Shown here piece after piece: positions 35,629 through 43,720 of a stretch of 64,000 bases of DNA. The DNA is taken from positions 186,001 through 250,000 of the forward strand of contig JAMLHJ010000003.1 of assembly GCA_023957245.1 (NCBI GenBank), given 5' to 3'. Within the stretch, counting starts at the first letter, position 1. Each line of letters begins with the position of its first letter. Position numbers and translations under genes: made by a program. The DNA comes from Chitinophagales bacterium (GTDB lineage: Bacteria; Bacteroidota; Bacteroidia; Chitinophagales; JADIYW01). The notes beneath the pieces are model-generated. The model was not told where the DNA came from and ran no database searches. It saw only the letters and a program-made list of their open reading frames with translations.

Positions 35629-38600
35629 CCAAAATAACAGAAAACCATATCGAATTATTGGCAATTGAACGCCTCGAACAATTGGGCTACGAATACCTGT
35701 ACGGAGCAGACATTGCACCATTCCCCTCCTCTGGAGGGGTGGCTGAAAGCCGGGGTGGTAAATTCCCCTCCTCTGGAGGGGTGTCCGAAGGACGGGGTGG
35801 TAAATTCCCCTCCTTTGGAGGGGTGGCTGAAAGCCAGGGTGGTCAAGACATCCGAAATAGCTACGAAGAAGTGTTGTTGCTGAATAGGCTACAAAACGCT
35901 GTAAAACGAATAAATCCTACTATTCCAACCGATGCACAAGCAGAAGCCATTAAAGAAATTCAACGCATTTCATCGCCTGAATTACTTTCCAACAATGAAA
36001 CCTTTCACCGTTTATTAACCGAAGGTATTCCCGTTTCAAAACGAGTAGATGGAGATGACCGTGGCGACAGGGTTTGGCTGATAGATTTTAAAAATCCACA
36101 CAATAACGAATTTGTAGTGGCTAACCAATTTACCATCATTGAAAACGGAAATAATAAACGACCTGATATTATTCTGTTTGTCAATGGAATTCCATTAGTG
36201 GTTATAGAATTGAAAAACGCAGCAGACGAAAACACAACGGTACATTCTGCATTCAAACAAATAGAAACTTACAAAACCATCATTCCGAATTTATTTACTT
36301 ACAACGGTTTTGTGGTTATTTCCGATGGATTGGAAGCCAAAGCAGGTTCAATTTCTGCGGGTTTTAGTCGCTATATGGCTTGGCCTGTCTGCGTGCAACG
36401 CACAGGCAGAAAATCAGTTGACGAAAAAAGTTTTCTTTTTAATAAATATTTCACTTACGTAATTGAATGTAAAGGGGGTAGTTATTATATTGGACAAGCT
36501 TCTGATTTAATAAGAAGATGGGAACAACATGTTTCTGGAAATGGTGCTGACTGGACTAAAACCCATAAGCCTGTTTGCATTATTCATCACGAAATATTTT
36601 TAACAAGAGAGGAGGCAGTAAAAAGAGAAAGTGAACTTAAAACAGGATTCGGGAGAAAATGGATAAAAAGAGAAATAGAACAAAAGAGAAACAAACCTTT
36701 TGATATAAATAAGGAAACTGAATATAGAGCAAGTAGCCTAAAAGAAACTAAGAATTGGCATATAGGTCATATCAGCCAATTAGAAACGTTGATTCAAGGG
36801 ATGCTGAACAAAGAAACCTTATTGGACTTAATCCGACATTTCATTGTTTTTGAAAAATCGAAAAAAGAAGATGCAGAAACAGGCATTACAACCATTTCAA
36901 CTGTAAAAAAATTAGCGGCTTATCATCAATACTATGCGGTAAATAGAGCGGTTGAATCTACTTTGAGAGCAACAGGGTTCAATTCCCCTCCTTTGGAGGG
37001 GTGGCTGAAAGCCGGGGTGGTAAATTCCCCTCCTTTGGAGGGGTGGCTGAAAGCCGGGGTGGTAAATTCCCCTCCTCTGGAGGGGTGCCCGCAGGGCGGG
37101 GTGGTCAAAAGAGTCTGCAAAAACTATTTCAATCTTCCTTACAATCCCAAATTAAAACAACGTGCCAGAGAGTTAAGACAAGCAGGAAATTTGTCTGAAG
37201 TACTATTTTGGAATCAAGTGAAGAATAAACAGTTTAAAGGGTTTGATTTTGACCGACAGAAAATTATTGGAAATTATATCGTTGACTTTTATTGCAGCAA
37301 TTGCAATGTAGTCATTGAAATTGATGGAAGTAGTCACGATGCCAAAGTTGAATATGACGCAGAAAGAGATAAATACTTAGAATCATTAGGGTTGACTGTT
37401 ATTCACATTCCAGTGAATGATATTATGTTCAAACTTGGGCAGGTAATGGATATGCTTTTTGACCACCCAGCATTGGATAATACTAATCAACCACCCCGAC
37501 AGTCTTCGACTGCCACCCCTCCAGAGGAGGGGCATTTTGTAATGGAATCTCCTGAAAGCTATGGAGTACCAGGAGTTAAAAACCAACCTATTGGTGATAG
37601 AAAAGGCGGAGTTGTTTGGCATACACAAGGAAGTGGAAAGTCATTATCAATGGTTTTTTATACAGGAAAAATTGTGTTGGCTTTAGACAATCCAACCATT
37701 CTTGTTATTACCGACCGTAACGATTTGGACGACCAATTGTTTGACACCTTTGCGGCATCTAAACAACTTTTAAGACAAGAACCGGTTCAGGCAGAAGATA
37801 GAAACCAACTCAAAGAATTATTAAAAGTAGCTTCGGGTGGTGTTGTATTTGCAACTGTGCAAAAATTTCAACCCGAAGAAGGCAATGTATATGAAACACT
37901 TTCGGAAAGAAAAAATATCGTTGTCATTGCGGACGAAGCGCACAGAACCCAATACGGCTTTAAAGCGAAAACCATTGATGCCAAAGACGAAAAAGGAAAT
38001 GTAGTTGGAAAAAAAATAGTTTATGGCTTTGCCAAATATATGCGTGATGCCTTGCCTAACGCAACCTATTTAGGGTTTACAGGAACACCCATTGAAAATA
38101 CAGATGTAAACACACCAGCAGTCTTCGGAAACTATGTGGATATTTACGATATAGCCCAAGCCGTTGAAGATGGTGCAACGGTTCGTATTTATTACGAAAG
38201 CCGTTTGGCAAAAGTGAACCTGAGCGATGAAGGCAAACAATTGGTTGAAGACCTTGATGATGAATTGGAACAAGAATTCCCCTCCACTGGAGGGGTGGTC
38301 GAAGACCGGGGTGGTCAATTCCCCTCCACTGGAGGGGTGGTCGAAGACCGGGGTGGTCAAAAGGCAAAAGCCAAGTGGACACAATTGGAAGCCTTGGTGG
38401 GTAGCGAAAATCGAATAAAAAATATTGCCAAAGACATTGTATCTCACTTTAGCCAACGGCAGGAAGTTTTTGAAGGTAAAGGGATGATTGTTACGATGAG
38501 TCGCAGAATTGCAGCCGAATTGTACGAAGCAATTATTGACTTAAAACCCGAATGGCATTCAGACGATTTGAATAAAGGCGTGATAAAAGTGGTAATGACT

Positions 38601-40031
38601 TCCGCATCATCTGATGGACCTAAAATTTCAAAACATCATACCACCAAAGAACAAAGGAGAACTCTTGCAGAGCGAATGAAAAATCCTGATGACGAATTAC
38701 AATTGGTCATCGTTCGGGATATGTGGCTTACTGGATTCGATGCGCCAAGTATGCACACCCTTTACATTGACAAACCAATGAAAGGACATAATTTGATGCA
38801 AGCCATTGCAAGGGTAAACCGTGTTTACAAAGACAAGCCAGGCGGTTTGATTGTGGATTATTTAGGTATAGCAGCCGACTTGAAAAAAGCACTGGCGTTT
38901 TACTCTGATGCAGGTGGAAAAGGCGACCCAACAATTTTACAGGAACAAGCCGTTCAATTAATGTTGGAGAAATTAGAAGTTGTTTCCCAAATGTATCACA
39001 AATTCCCCTCCTCTGGAGGGGTGGCTGAAAGCCGGGGTGGTAAATTCCCCTCCAGTGGAGGGGTGCCCGAAGGGTGGGGTGGTCAATTCACCTCCTCTGG
39101 AGAGGTGTCCGTAGGGCGGGGTGGTTTTCCTTACGAAGAATATTTTGAAGCCGATACTTCCAAAAAACTATCTATGATTCTTTCAGCAGAAGAACATATT
39201 TTAGGATTGGAAGATGGTAAGAAAAGATATATCAACGAAGTAACAGCCTTATCAAAAGCTTTTGCGATTGCTATTCCGCACGACCAAGCAATGGATGTGA
39301 AAGATGAAGTTTCGTTTTTTCAAGCAGTAAAAGCAAGGTTGGCAAAATTTGACGGAACAGGTTCAGGAAGAACAGACGAAGAAATTGAAACAACCATTCG
39401 CCAAGTCATTGACAAGGCTTTGGTTTCGGAGCAAGTAATAGATGTTTTCGATGCGGCAGGAATAAAAAAGCCTGATATTTCAATTTTATCCGAAGAGTTT
39501 TTAATGGAACTGAAAGGAATGGAACATAAAAATGTCGCCTTAGAAGTTTTGAAAAAACTGTTGAATGATGAAATAAAATCGAGAGCTAAAAAGAATCTTG
39601 TTAAGAGCAGAACGTTTTTAGAAATGCTCGAAAATTCCATCAAGAAGTACCACAATAAAATTCTGACAGCTGCCGAAGTAATTGAGGAACTTATCAATCT
39701 AAGCAAGGATATTGTTGAAATGGACAATGAAGCCAAGCATATGGGATTGACAGACTTTGAATATGCTTTTTATACAGCAGTAGCGAACAACGACAGTGCA
39801 AGAGAATTAATGCAACAAGACAAATTAAGAGAACTTGCTGTGGTGCTGACAGAAACCATTAGACAAAACGCCTCCATTGACTGGACAATTAAAGAAAGCG
39901 TAAAGGCTAAATTGAAGGTGGCTGTGAAAAGGATTTTAAGAAAATATGGATACCCACCAGATATGCAGATGTTGGCAACAGAAACTGTTTTAAAACAAGC
40001 AGAAATGATAGCAAACGAAATAACGACATAA
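35625..40031 (+). CDS. hsdR: type I restriction enzyme HsdR with inserted GIY-YIG and DUF559 nuclease domains
   Basis: Motor/nuclease subunit of the type I RM enzyme, 1468 residues against ~1000-1100 for the family. Core parts are intact: the PD-(D/E)XK nuclease (RPDIILFVNGIPLVVIELK; D181, E195, K197), Walker A GSGKS at 669-673, DEAH at 770-773, GFTGTPIENT, and RMKNPDDELQLVIVRDMWLT to the C-terminus. Foreign in-frame segments: three repeat units (~32-73), a GIY-YIG domain (~254-381; YYIGQASDLIRRW, VKRESELKTGFGRKW), three repeats plus a DUF559/Vsr-like domain plus one inverted repeat (~453-636; YIVDFYC, VIEIDGSSH), two repeats (~884-911) and three repeats (~1126-1167). Translation is coupled to RAYT through ATGA. 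Confidence 0.92.
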   Translation: MTKITENHIELLAIERLEQLGYEYLYGADIAPFPSSGGVAESRGGKFPSSGGVSEGRGGKFPSFGGVAESQGGQDIRNSYEEVLLLNRLQNAVKRINPTIPTDAQAEAIKEIQRISSPELLSNNETFHRLLTEGIPVSKRVDGDDRGDRVWLIDFKNPHNNEFVVANQFTIIENGNNKRPDIILFVNGIPLVVIELKNAADENTTVHSAFKQIETYKTIIPNLFTYNGFVVISDGLEAKAGSISAGFSRYMAWPVCVQRTGRKSVDEKSFLFNKYFTYVIECKGGSYYIGQASDLIRRWEQHVSGNGADWTKTHKPVCIIHHEIFLTREEAVKRESELKTGFGRKWIKREIEQKRNKPFDINKETEYRASSLKETKNWHIGHISQLETLIQGMLNKETLLDLIRHFIVFEKSKKEDAETGITTISTVKKLAAYHQYYAVNRAVESTLRATGFNSPPLEGWLKAGVVNSPPLEGWLKAGVVNSPPLEGCPQGGVVKRVCKNYFNLPYNPKLKQRARELRQAGNLSEVLFWNQVKNKQFKGFDFDRQKIIGNYIVDFYCSNCNVVIEIDGSSHDAKVEYDAERDKYLESLGLTVIHIPVNDIMFKLGQVMDMLFDHPALDNTNQPPRQSSTATPPEEGHFVMESPESYGVPGVKNQPIGDRKGGVVWHTQGSGKSLSMVFYTGKIVLALDNPTILVITDRNDLDDQLFDTFAASKQLLRQEPVQAEDRNQLKELLKVASGGVVFATVQKFQPEEGNVYETLSERKNIVVIADEAHRTQYGFKAKTIDAKDEKGNVVGKKIVYGFAKYMRDALPNATYLGFTGTPIENTDVNTPAVFGNYVDIYDIAQAVEDGATVRIYYESRLAKVNLSDEGKQLVEDLDDELEQEFPSTGGVVEDRGGQFPSTGGVVEDRGGQKAKAKWTQLEALVGSENRIKNIAKDIVSHFSQRQEVFEGKGMIVTMSRRIAAELYEAIIDLKPEWHSDDLNKGVIKVVMTSASSDGPKISKHHTTKEQRRTLAERMKNPDDELQLVIVRDMWLTGFDAPSMHTLYIDKPMKGHNLMQAIARVNRVYKDKPGGLIVDYLGIAADLKKALAFYSDAGGKGDPTILQEQAVQLMLEKLEVVSQMYHKFPSSGGVAESRGGKFPSSGGVPEGWGGQFTSSGEVSVGRGGFPYEEYFEADTSKKLSMILSAEEHILGLEDGKKRYINEVTALSKAFAIAIPHDQAMDVKDEVSFFQAVKARLAKFDGTGSGRTDEEIETTIRQVIDKALVSEQVIDVFDAAGIKKPDISILSEEFLMELKGMEHKNVALEVLKKLLNDEIKSRAKKNLVKSRTFLEMLENSIKKYHNKILTAAEVIEELINLSKDIVEMDNEAKHMGLTDFEYAFYTAVANNDSARELMQQDKLRELAVVLTETIRQNASIDWTIKESVKAKLKVAVKRILRKYGYPPDMQMLATETVLKQAEMIANEITT
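35720..35843 (+). repeat. three palindromic in-frame repeat units in hsdR, site 1
   Basis: Units at 35720-35759, 35762-35801 and 35804-35843, 42-bp period, read as [18 protein letters not shown] peptides. Second hairpins are GGCT-GAA-AGCC, GTCC-GAA-GGAC and GGCT-GAA-AGCC. Confidence 0.88.
36384..36409. repeat. palindrome at the GIY-YIG insertion edge
   Basis: CCTGTCTGCGTGCAACGCA followed by CAGGCAG forms an imperfect hairpin: CCTGT and GCG pair with CGC and ACAGG, with a 2-nt bulge. It lies exactly where HsdR similarity breaks, after FSRYMAWP. Similar CAGGCAG palindromes are known to me beside GIY-YIG genes in other Bacteroidota. Confidence 0.6.
36384..36768 (+). other. in-frame GIY-YIG nuclease domain insertion in hsdR
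   Basis: HsdR sequence is interrupted after ISAGFSRYMAWP and resumes at ISQLETLIQGML. The insert encodes a single-domain GIY-YIG nuclease: FTYVIECKGGSYYIG at the N-terminal motif, the conserved Arg in LIRRWEQH, and the catalytic Glu in KRESELK. It is about 385 bp with one palindrome at the left edge. The right edge has no clear repeat. No stop codon is introduced. Confidence 0.75.
36982..37105 (+). repeat. three palindromic in-frame repeat units in hsdR, site 2 (left end of the DUF559 element)
   Basis: Units at 36982-37021, 37024-37063 and 37066-37105. They lie in a different reading frame from site 1, so they are translated as [14 protein letters not shown]. Second hairpins are GGCT-GAA-AGCC twice, then GCCC-GCA-GGGC. 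Confidence 0.88.
37490..37532 (-). repeat. inverted palindromic repeat unit (right end of the DUF559 element)
   Basis: On the minus strand this reads as the 40-bp unit with a longer second hairpin, CAGTC-GAA-GACTG. It is the only unit in the operon in this orientation. In HsdR it is translated as QPPRQSSTATPPEEG. Confidence 0.85.
38276..38357 (+). repeat. two palindromic in-frame repeat units in hsdR, site 3
   Basis: Units at 38276-38315 and 38318-38357, identical to each other, read as [14 protein letters not shown]. The second hairpin is GGTC-GAA-GACC. They fall between LDDELEQE and KAKAKWTQLEALVG of the helicase region. Confidence 0.88.
39002..39125 (+). repeat. three palindromic in-frame repeat units in hsdR, site 4
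   Basis: Units at 39002-39041, 39044-39083 and 39086-39125, diverged from each other. Second hairpins are GGCT-GAA-AGCC, GCCC-GAA-GGGT and GTCC-GTA-GGGC. They interrupt HsdR between VVSQMYHK and FPYEEYFEAD. Confidence 0.88.
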
Positions 40032-40335
40032 AATCCACATTGCACAGTTTAAGCACATATTTGCAATTTGAACAAATTGCAACCACATCACAAAGCTGAA
40101 AAAACGAAATACGCAATCATGTTGTAAATTGCTATTCAATTTCTCTGCCTTTAAAATAGAAGACAAATCTTGATTCTTGGTTCTTGCTTCTTACTTCTTG
40201 TGTATTCTATTCGTATAATATTTTTATTTAGTATTTTATTTTGCTATATTTATAAATGTCAATTTTGATTATTAAATATCTATATGTGTAACTATCGTTT
40301 TGCATGTATGGGTTTTAATGCTAAACGTATGAAAT
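40032..40335. other. gene-free stretch with the right flank direct repeat
   Basis: No coding sequence is supported. It holds the second copy of TTGATTCTTGGTTCTTG at 40170-40186 (first copy at 31096) and an AT-rich leader before the secreted hydrolase at 40336. No clear terminator follows hsdR. Confidence 0.5.
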
Positions 40336-42096
40336 ATGCTGATTGAAAATTTATTGAAAAAATGTATTGCTTTTATATTTTCTATTGTAATTGTCGGTGC
40401 TTATGCAGAAGATAACTATGTAGATATTGTACCTGAATTGTTATACGTAACTCCCAATGCTCAATTGTCGCAAGAAAATGCAGTAGCGTTGAATTCAACG
40501 ATTTTGTCTTTGTATATGGCTATTGCAGCACAGAAATATAATGAGTTGCTTAATGATTCGATTTTGAATACTCTTCCTTTGGAAGATAGATATAGAAGGA
40601 CGTTTGTCCTTCATCCCAATAATAAAAAGGATACTTTATATCAGATAGATGTAAGAATTTATTCTCCATCAAATGTTGGTTATAGATATAATCGAATGAT
40701 TATTGCACGACCTTATGACTCCAAAAATAGACCTTGCATATTATTGACTCATGGCAATAATGGGAATCTCAATACTTGGATAAATTATTACATGACTGGA
40801 GCAGCAGATTTTTTACAAAGAGGTTATGCAGTTGCTTTTTATGAAAATTATAATAACTCATTTTTTACCAATAATAGCAATACAGACCCTGTATACAAAG
40901 ATTGGGTTCATCACAATATTGCCGATAGCACTTTAATTGTTTCGAATGATACAGCAATACATAGAGGTCATTATTTGCTTTACCAATATGCTTATGCAGC
41001 ACAAACTTATTTGAGTAATTATTCTTCAGTTTATAATATTGATGAAGATATTCTATTTACTGGAGGACATTCTGCTGGTGCATTATCTTCACTTCAATTA
41101 GCTTTTGCCGATCCGAATGAAAATTTTCGACATCCAATATTTGAGTTTAGTGGTCAATTTGATAATAGGTTGTTTCCTAATATTTCTAAGTTTCGTGTCC
41201 CAATAAAAGGAGTTTTGAGCTCTGCTGGAGGTTTGCAAGATAATGATGTTGCAGGTTCTTATTTTGGAGAATATTTTGATGATAGCGATAAGGATATTGT
41301 CGCAGTAATGATTCACGGGAAGAAGGATACATTGGCAAGAGTTGATTATGGACCTGGCCTTTGGGGTACTTTTGTTGATTACGTTAAATTAGATGGCCCT
41401 CTAAGACTTTATGAAAAAATGAACCAAGTAGGAATAAAGAATTTTTCATTTATTAACTGTATTGGCGAACATGGAGTGTTTAATTATCCGATTACATTGG
41501 CAGATTATAGTAGTTCTTTTAAAAATCTATCTCCATTGTCTTATCAATTAGATTCATTGAGTGATAGTTTGTTTTTTATTGATACGGCTCTATATCAAAT
41601 TCGATTATTTCATCAGCAATCACATCCAATAATGAGTAATGTGGCACAAGTATTTTCTCGACTTTATCACCATACACCTATTACTGCTCCTTCAGCTATT
41701 TATACTTGGTTGCCTAAAGAGTATATCGTTCCTATTGATCTCAGTACTCCTCTGGACTGGTCGCCTTTACCTCAATATTGCGATATAGACAATGCGATAT
41801 TAGGTGAGTTTTCATTGGATGAACGTGTAGATGTAGGCAATTTTGAACATTTGCTAAACAAGGTGCTTTTGTATCCCAATCCCTGTAATGATTATATTAA
41901 TATAGATGGATTGTTGACTGATGTATCTGTTCTGATTTATAATTCTTTAGGCGTATTACAATCGACATCAATTCTGTATTCTGGTGAAAAAATAACAATT
42001 CCAACCAATAATTTAGAAAATGGCATGTATTTTATGATGATAAAAGATGTGGAGAATAATGTTTCTAAATTCAAACAATTTATTGTCCATCGATGA
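40336..42096 (+). CDS. secreted alpha/beta-hydrolase with T9SS sorting domain
   Basis: A 586-residue exported protein. The signal peptide ends near VGAYAEDN. The central part is an alpha/beta hydrolase: PCILLTHGNNGNLNTW near the oxyanion region, nucleophile elbow GGHSAGALSS, and later VAVMIHGKKD and INCIGEHGVFNYP, which could supply the Asp and His. The last ~80 residues (VLLYPNPCNDYINIDG to FKQFIVHR) are a T9SS type A C-terminal domain for export across the outer membrane. The substrate is unknown; an esterase or peptidase activity is plausible. Confidence 0.8.
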   Translation: MLIENLLKKCIAFIFSIVIVGAYAEDNYVDIVPELLYVTPNAQLSQENAVALNSTILSLYMAIAAQKYNELLNDSILNTLPLEDRYRRTFVLHPNNKKDTLYQIDVRIYSPSNVGYRYNRMIIARPYDSKNRPCILLTHGNNGNLNTWINYYMTGAADFLQRGYAVAFYENYNNSFFTNNSNTDPVYKDWVHHNIADSTLIVSNDTAIHRGHYLLYQYAYAAQTYLSNYSSVYNIDEDILFTGGHSAGALSSLQLAFADPNENFRHPIFEFSGQFDNRLFPNISKFRVPIKGVLSSAGGLQDNDVAGSYFGEYFDDSDKDIVAVMIHGKKDTLARVDYGPGLWGTFVDYVKLDGPLRLYEKMNQVGIKNFSFINCIGEHGVFNYPITLADYSSSFKNLSPLSYQLDSLSDSLFFIDTALYQIRLFHQQSHPIMSNVAQVFSRLYHHTPITAPSAIYTWLPKEYIVPIDLSTPLDWSPLPQYCDIDNAILGEFSLDERVDVGNFEHLLNKVLLYPNPCNDYINIDGLLTDVSVLIYNSLGVLQSTSILYSGEKITIPTNNLENGMYFMMIKDVENNVSKFKQFIVHR

Positions 42097-42131
42097 TTAA
42101 ACTTTTGATGATTTAGACAGTCTATTAATGC

Positions 42132-42674
42132 ATGGTATTGGAGGATGAACATTTATTTCAACAATTTTTATTGCCTGAAACACGACAGTTTGCTTTTGAG
42201 AAGATTGTAAGAAAATATTCACCTTCTTTATTTACCCATTTGAGAAAATATTTGAATAGTGCTGAAGATATTGAAGATGTATTGCAATCGGTATGGATAA
42301 AAGTATGGACAAATCTAGAAAAATTTAGAGGAGAGAGTTTATTATCTACTTGGTTGTTTACTATTACAACTAGAGCTGCTTATGATTTCTATCGAAGGCG
42401 AAAGATGAAAGTTGAAGAATGGGCAGAAAATACTCAAGTATATGATGAAGTAACTGGATATCAATATGCTATGGATGCTTCAGAAATATTTGAGAAGCTG
42501 TATAAAGCAATAGATAGTTTACCAAAGAAGCAGAAGGAAGTATTTATGATGCGTTATTTTGAAGAAATGTCTTATGAAGAAATGGAGCGTAAAACAGGCA
42601 CTTCAATAGGTGCTCTAAAAGCTTCTTATCATCATGCAGTCAAGAAAATTGAAGAATTTATCAACCCAGTTTAA
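42132..42674 (+). CDS. ECF-type RNA polymerase sigma factor
   Basis: A 180-residue sigma-70 family ECF factor. Region 2 includes SAEDIEDVLQSVWIKVW and STWLFTITTRAAYDFYRR; region 4 includes LPKKQKEVFMMRYFEEMSY and TGTSIGALKASYHHAVKKI. The first of three genes whose order (sigma factor, one-helix membrane protein, Spy-like periplasmic protein) recurs in Bacteroidota and suggests an envelope stress response. Direct targets are unknown. Confidence 0.92.
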   Translation: MVLEDEHLFQQFLLPETRQFAFEKIVRKYSPSLFTHLRKYLNSAEDIEDVLQSVWIKVWTNLEKFRGESLLSTWLFTITTRAAYDFYRRRKMKVEEWAENTQVYDEVTGYQYAMDASEIFEKLYKAIDSLPKKQKEVFMMRYFEEMSYEEMERKTGTSIGALKASYHHAVKKIEEFINPV

Positions 42675-42708
42675 ACTAAATCTATTTATCATCGTCTAAT
42701 AATTAATT

Positions 42709-43149
42709 ATGAAGCCGAAAAGCCAAGATATTATTGAAGAATTGAAATCCTTAAAAGCTGATTTTTTGTTACAAGATAAAAGTCGCTCAACGAATTCCAT
42801 TCAGCATATTGAATCAATGGATGGTTTTTATAATTCATTGTTCCAAAAAATTGAAAACATTGAAATCAATGAACCTAAGACAGTTTCAATTCATCCTTTG
42901 AGAATGTTTTTAGTTAAATATAAAATTGTTGCCAGTTTTTTACTGTTTTTCATTGCAAGTGGTATGATTTATACTTTATTTTCTGTGAATCATACTCCAA
43001 CCCAACCACCTTCATTAGAACAATTGGTTTCCAAGACTTCATCACAGTATATCATGGATTATCTTTATGAGGAAGCGATGCCTACGGATGAATATTTTCT
43101 ATGGGAAAATATTGATAATCAGAATGCTCAATTTACAACTCTAAATTAA
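42709..43149 (+). CDS. putative anti-sigma factor (single-pass membrane protein)
   Basis: A 146-residue protein with a ~65-residue cytoplasmic part, one membrane helix (about 68-88; IVASFLLFFIASGMIYTLF) and a ~55-residue periplasmic tail. There is no zinc-binding anti-sigma motif. Placement between an ECF sigma gene and a periplasmic partner suggests that it holds the sigma factor at the membrane. It overlaps the next gene by 1 bp. Confidence 0.65.
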   Translation: MKPKSQDIIEELKSLKADFLLQDKSRSTNSIQHIESMDGFYNSLFQKIENIEINEPKTVSIHPLRMFLVKYKIVASFLLFFIASGMIYTLFSVNHTPTQPPSLEQLVSKTSSQYIMDYLYEEAMPTDEYFLWENIDNQNAQFTTLN

Positions 43150-43607
43150 TGATGATGAAAAATTTACTACTCATTGCTTTATTTAGCTTTTTGCTGACTA
43201 CAAATCTTTCTGCTCAGAAATCAGGTACAAATTATTCACAATTAAAAGAATTGAAAGTGAAATATTTCAATACTCAACTTCAATTGAATAATAATGAAGC
43301 TATCAAGTTTTGGGAGATTTATAATCAATATGACAAAGAACGTCAAGCACTTAAACAAGCCTTGAAGAAAGGAGAGAAAGTTGAAAATGTCTCCTTAATG
43401 TCTGAAAATGAAATCAATGCATTTCTGAATAATTATTTTGATATAAAAGAAAAAGAAGTGTCTGTTCAAAAGAAATATTTTGAAGAATTTAGAAAATTTT
43501 TATCGCCACAACAATTAGTGAAATTGGTAAATATTGAAGAGCAATTCAGAAAGTTCTTATTCAAACAAGCCCAACTAAAGAACAATACCTCTGGTTCTAA
43601 TAGATAA
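43149..43607 (+). CDS. Spy/CpxP-like periplasmic sensor of the ECF unit
   Basis: A 152-residue exported, helical protein. The signal peptide ends near NLSAQKSG. The mature part is rich in long charged helices (LQLNNNEAIKFWEIYNQYDKERQ, EVSVQKKYFEEFRKFLSPQQ), the layout of the Spy/CpxP/CnrX class, whose members sense envelope stress or metals. It follows the anti-sigma-like gene with a 1-bp overlap. Confidence 0.72.
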   Translation: MMMKNLLLIALFSFLLTTNLSAQKSGTNYSQLKELKVKYFNTQLQLNNNEAIKFWEIYNQYDKERQALKQALKKGEKVENVSLMSENEINAFLNNYFDIKEKEVSVQKKYFEEFRKFLSPQQLVKLVNIEEQFRKFLFKQAQLKNNTSGSNR

Positions 43608-43720
43608 TTTAGTTGTAATTATATTTTTTGACTTTTGGGTCAATTTTTAGATTGATATTTTTGATAGTATTATTTTATTACTAACTTCAATGTATGCATT
43701 GCTTATAAAACTACATTGAT

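Larger units (their letters stand above)
36982..37532 (+). mobile_element. putative DUF559 nuclease element bounded by inverted palindromic repeats
   Basis: Three direct repeat units on the left, a ~127-residue DUF559 (Vsr/MutH-like PD-(D/E)XK) nuclease domain in the middle (LKQRARELRQAGNLSEVLFW, IVDFYC with Asp554, VIEIDGSSH with Glu565), and one inverted repeat unit on the right. The whole ~551-bp block sits in frame between ESTLRATG and ESPESYGVPG of HsdR. This has the look of a nuclease gene with its own termini rather than a native domain. Mobility is inferred. Confidence 0.6.

Noticed and set aside
36384..37532. Intein in HsdR
   Set aside because: There are no intein splice-junction residues (Cys/Ser start, His-Asn end), and the inserts have no Hint domain. 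They look like retained insertions.
35208..39125. CRISPR-like array
   Set aside because: The 27-bp units are directly adjacent with no spacers and the 40-bp units have only 2-bp gaps. There are no cas genes in the window.
35625..40031. HsdR as a frameshifted or broken gene
   Set aside because: The reading frame is continuous from 35625 to the stop and all nuclease and helicase motifs are present.
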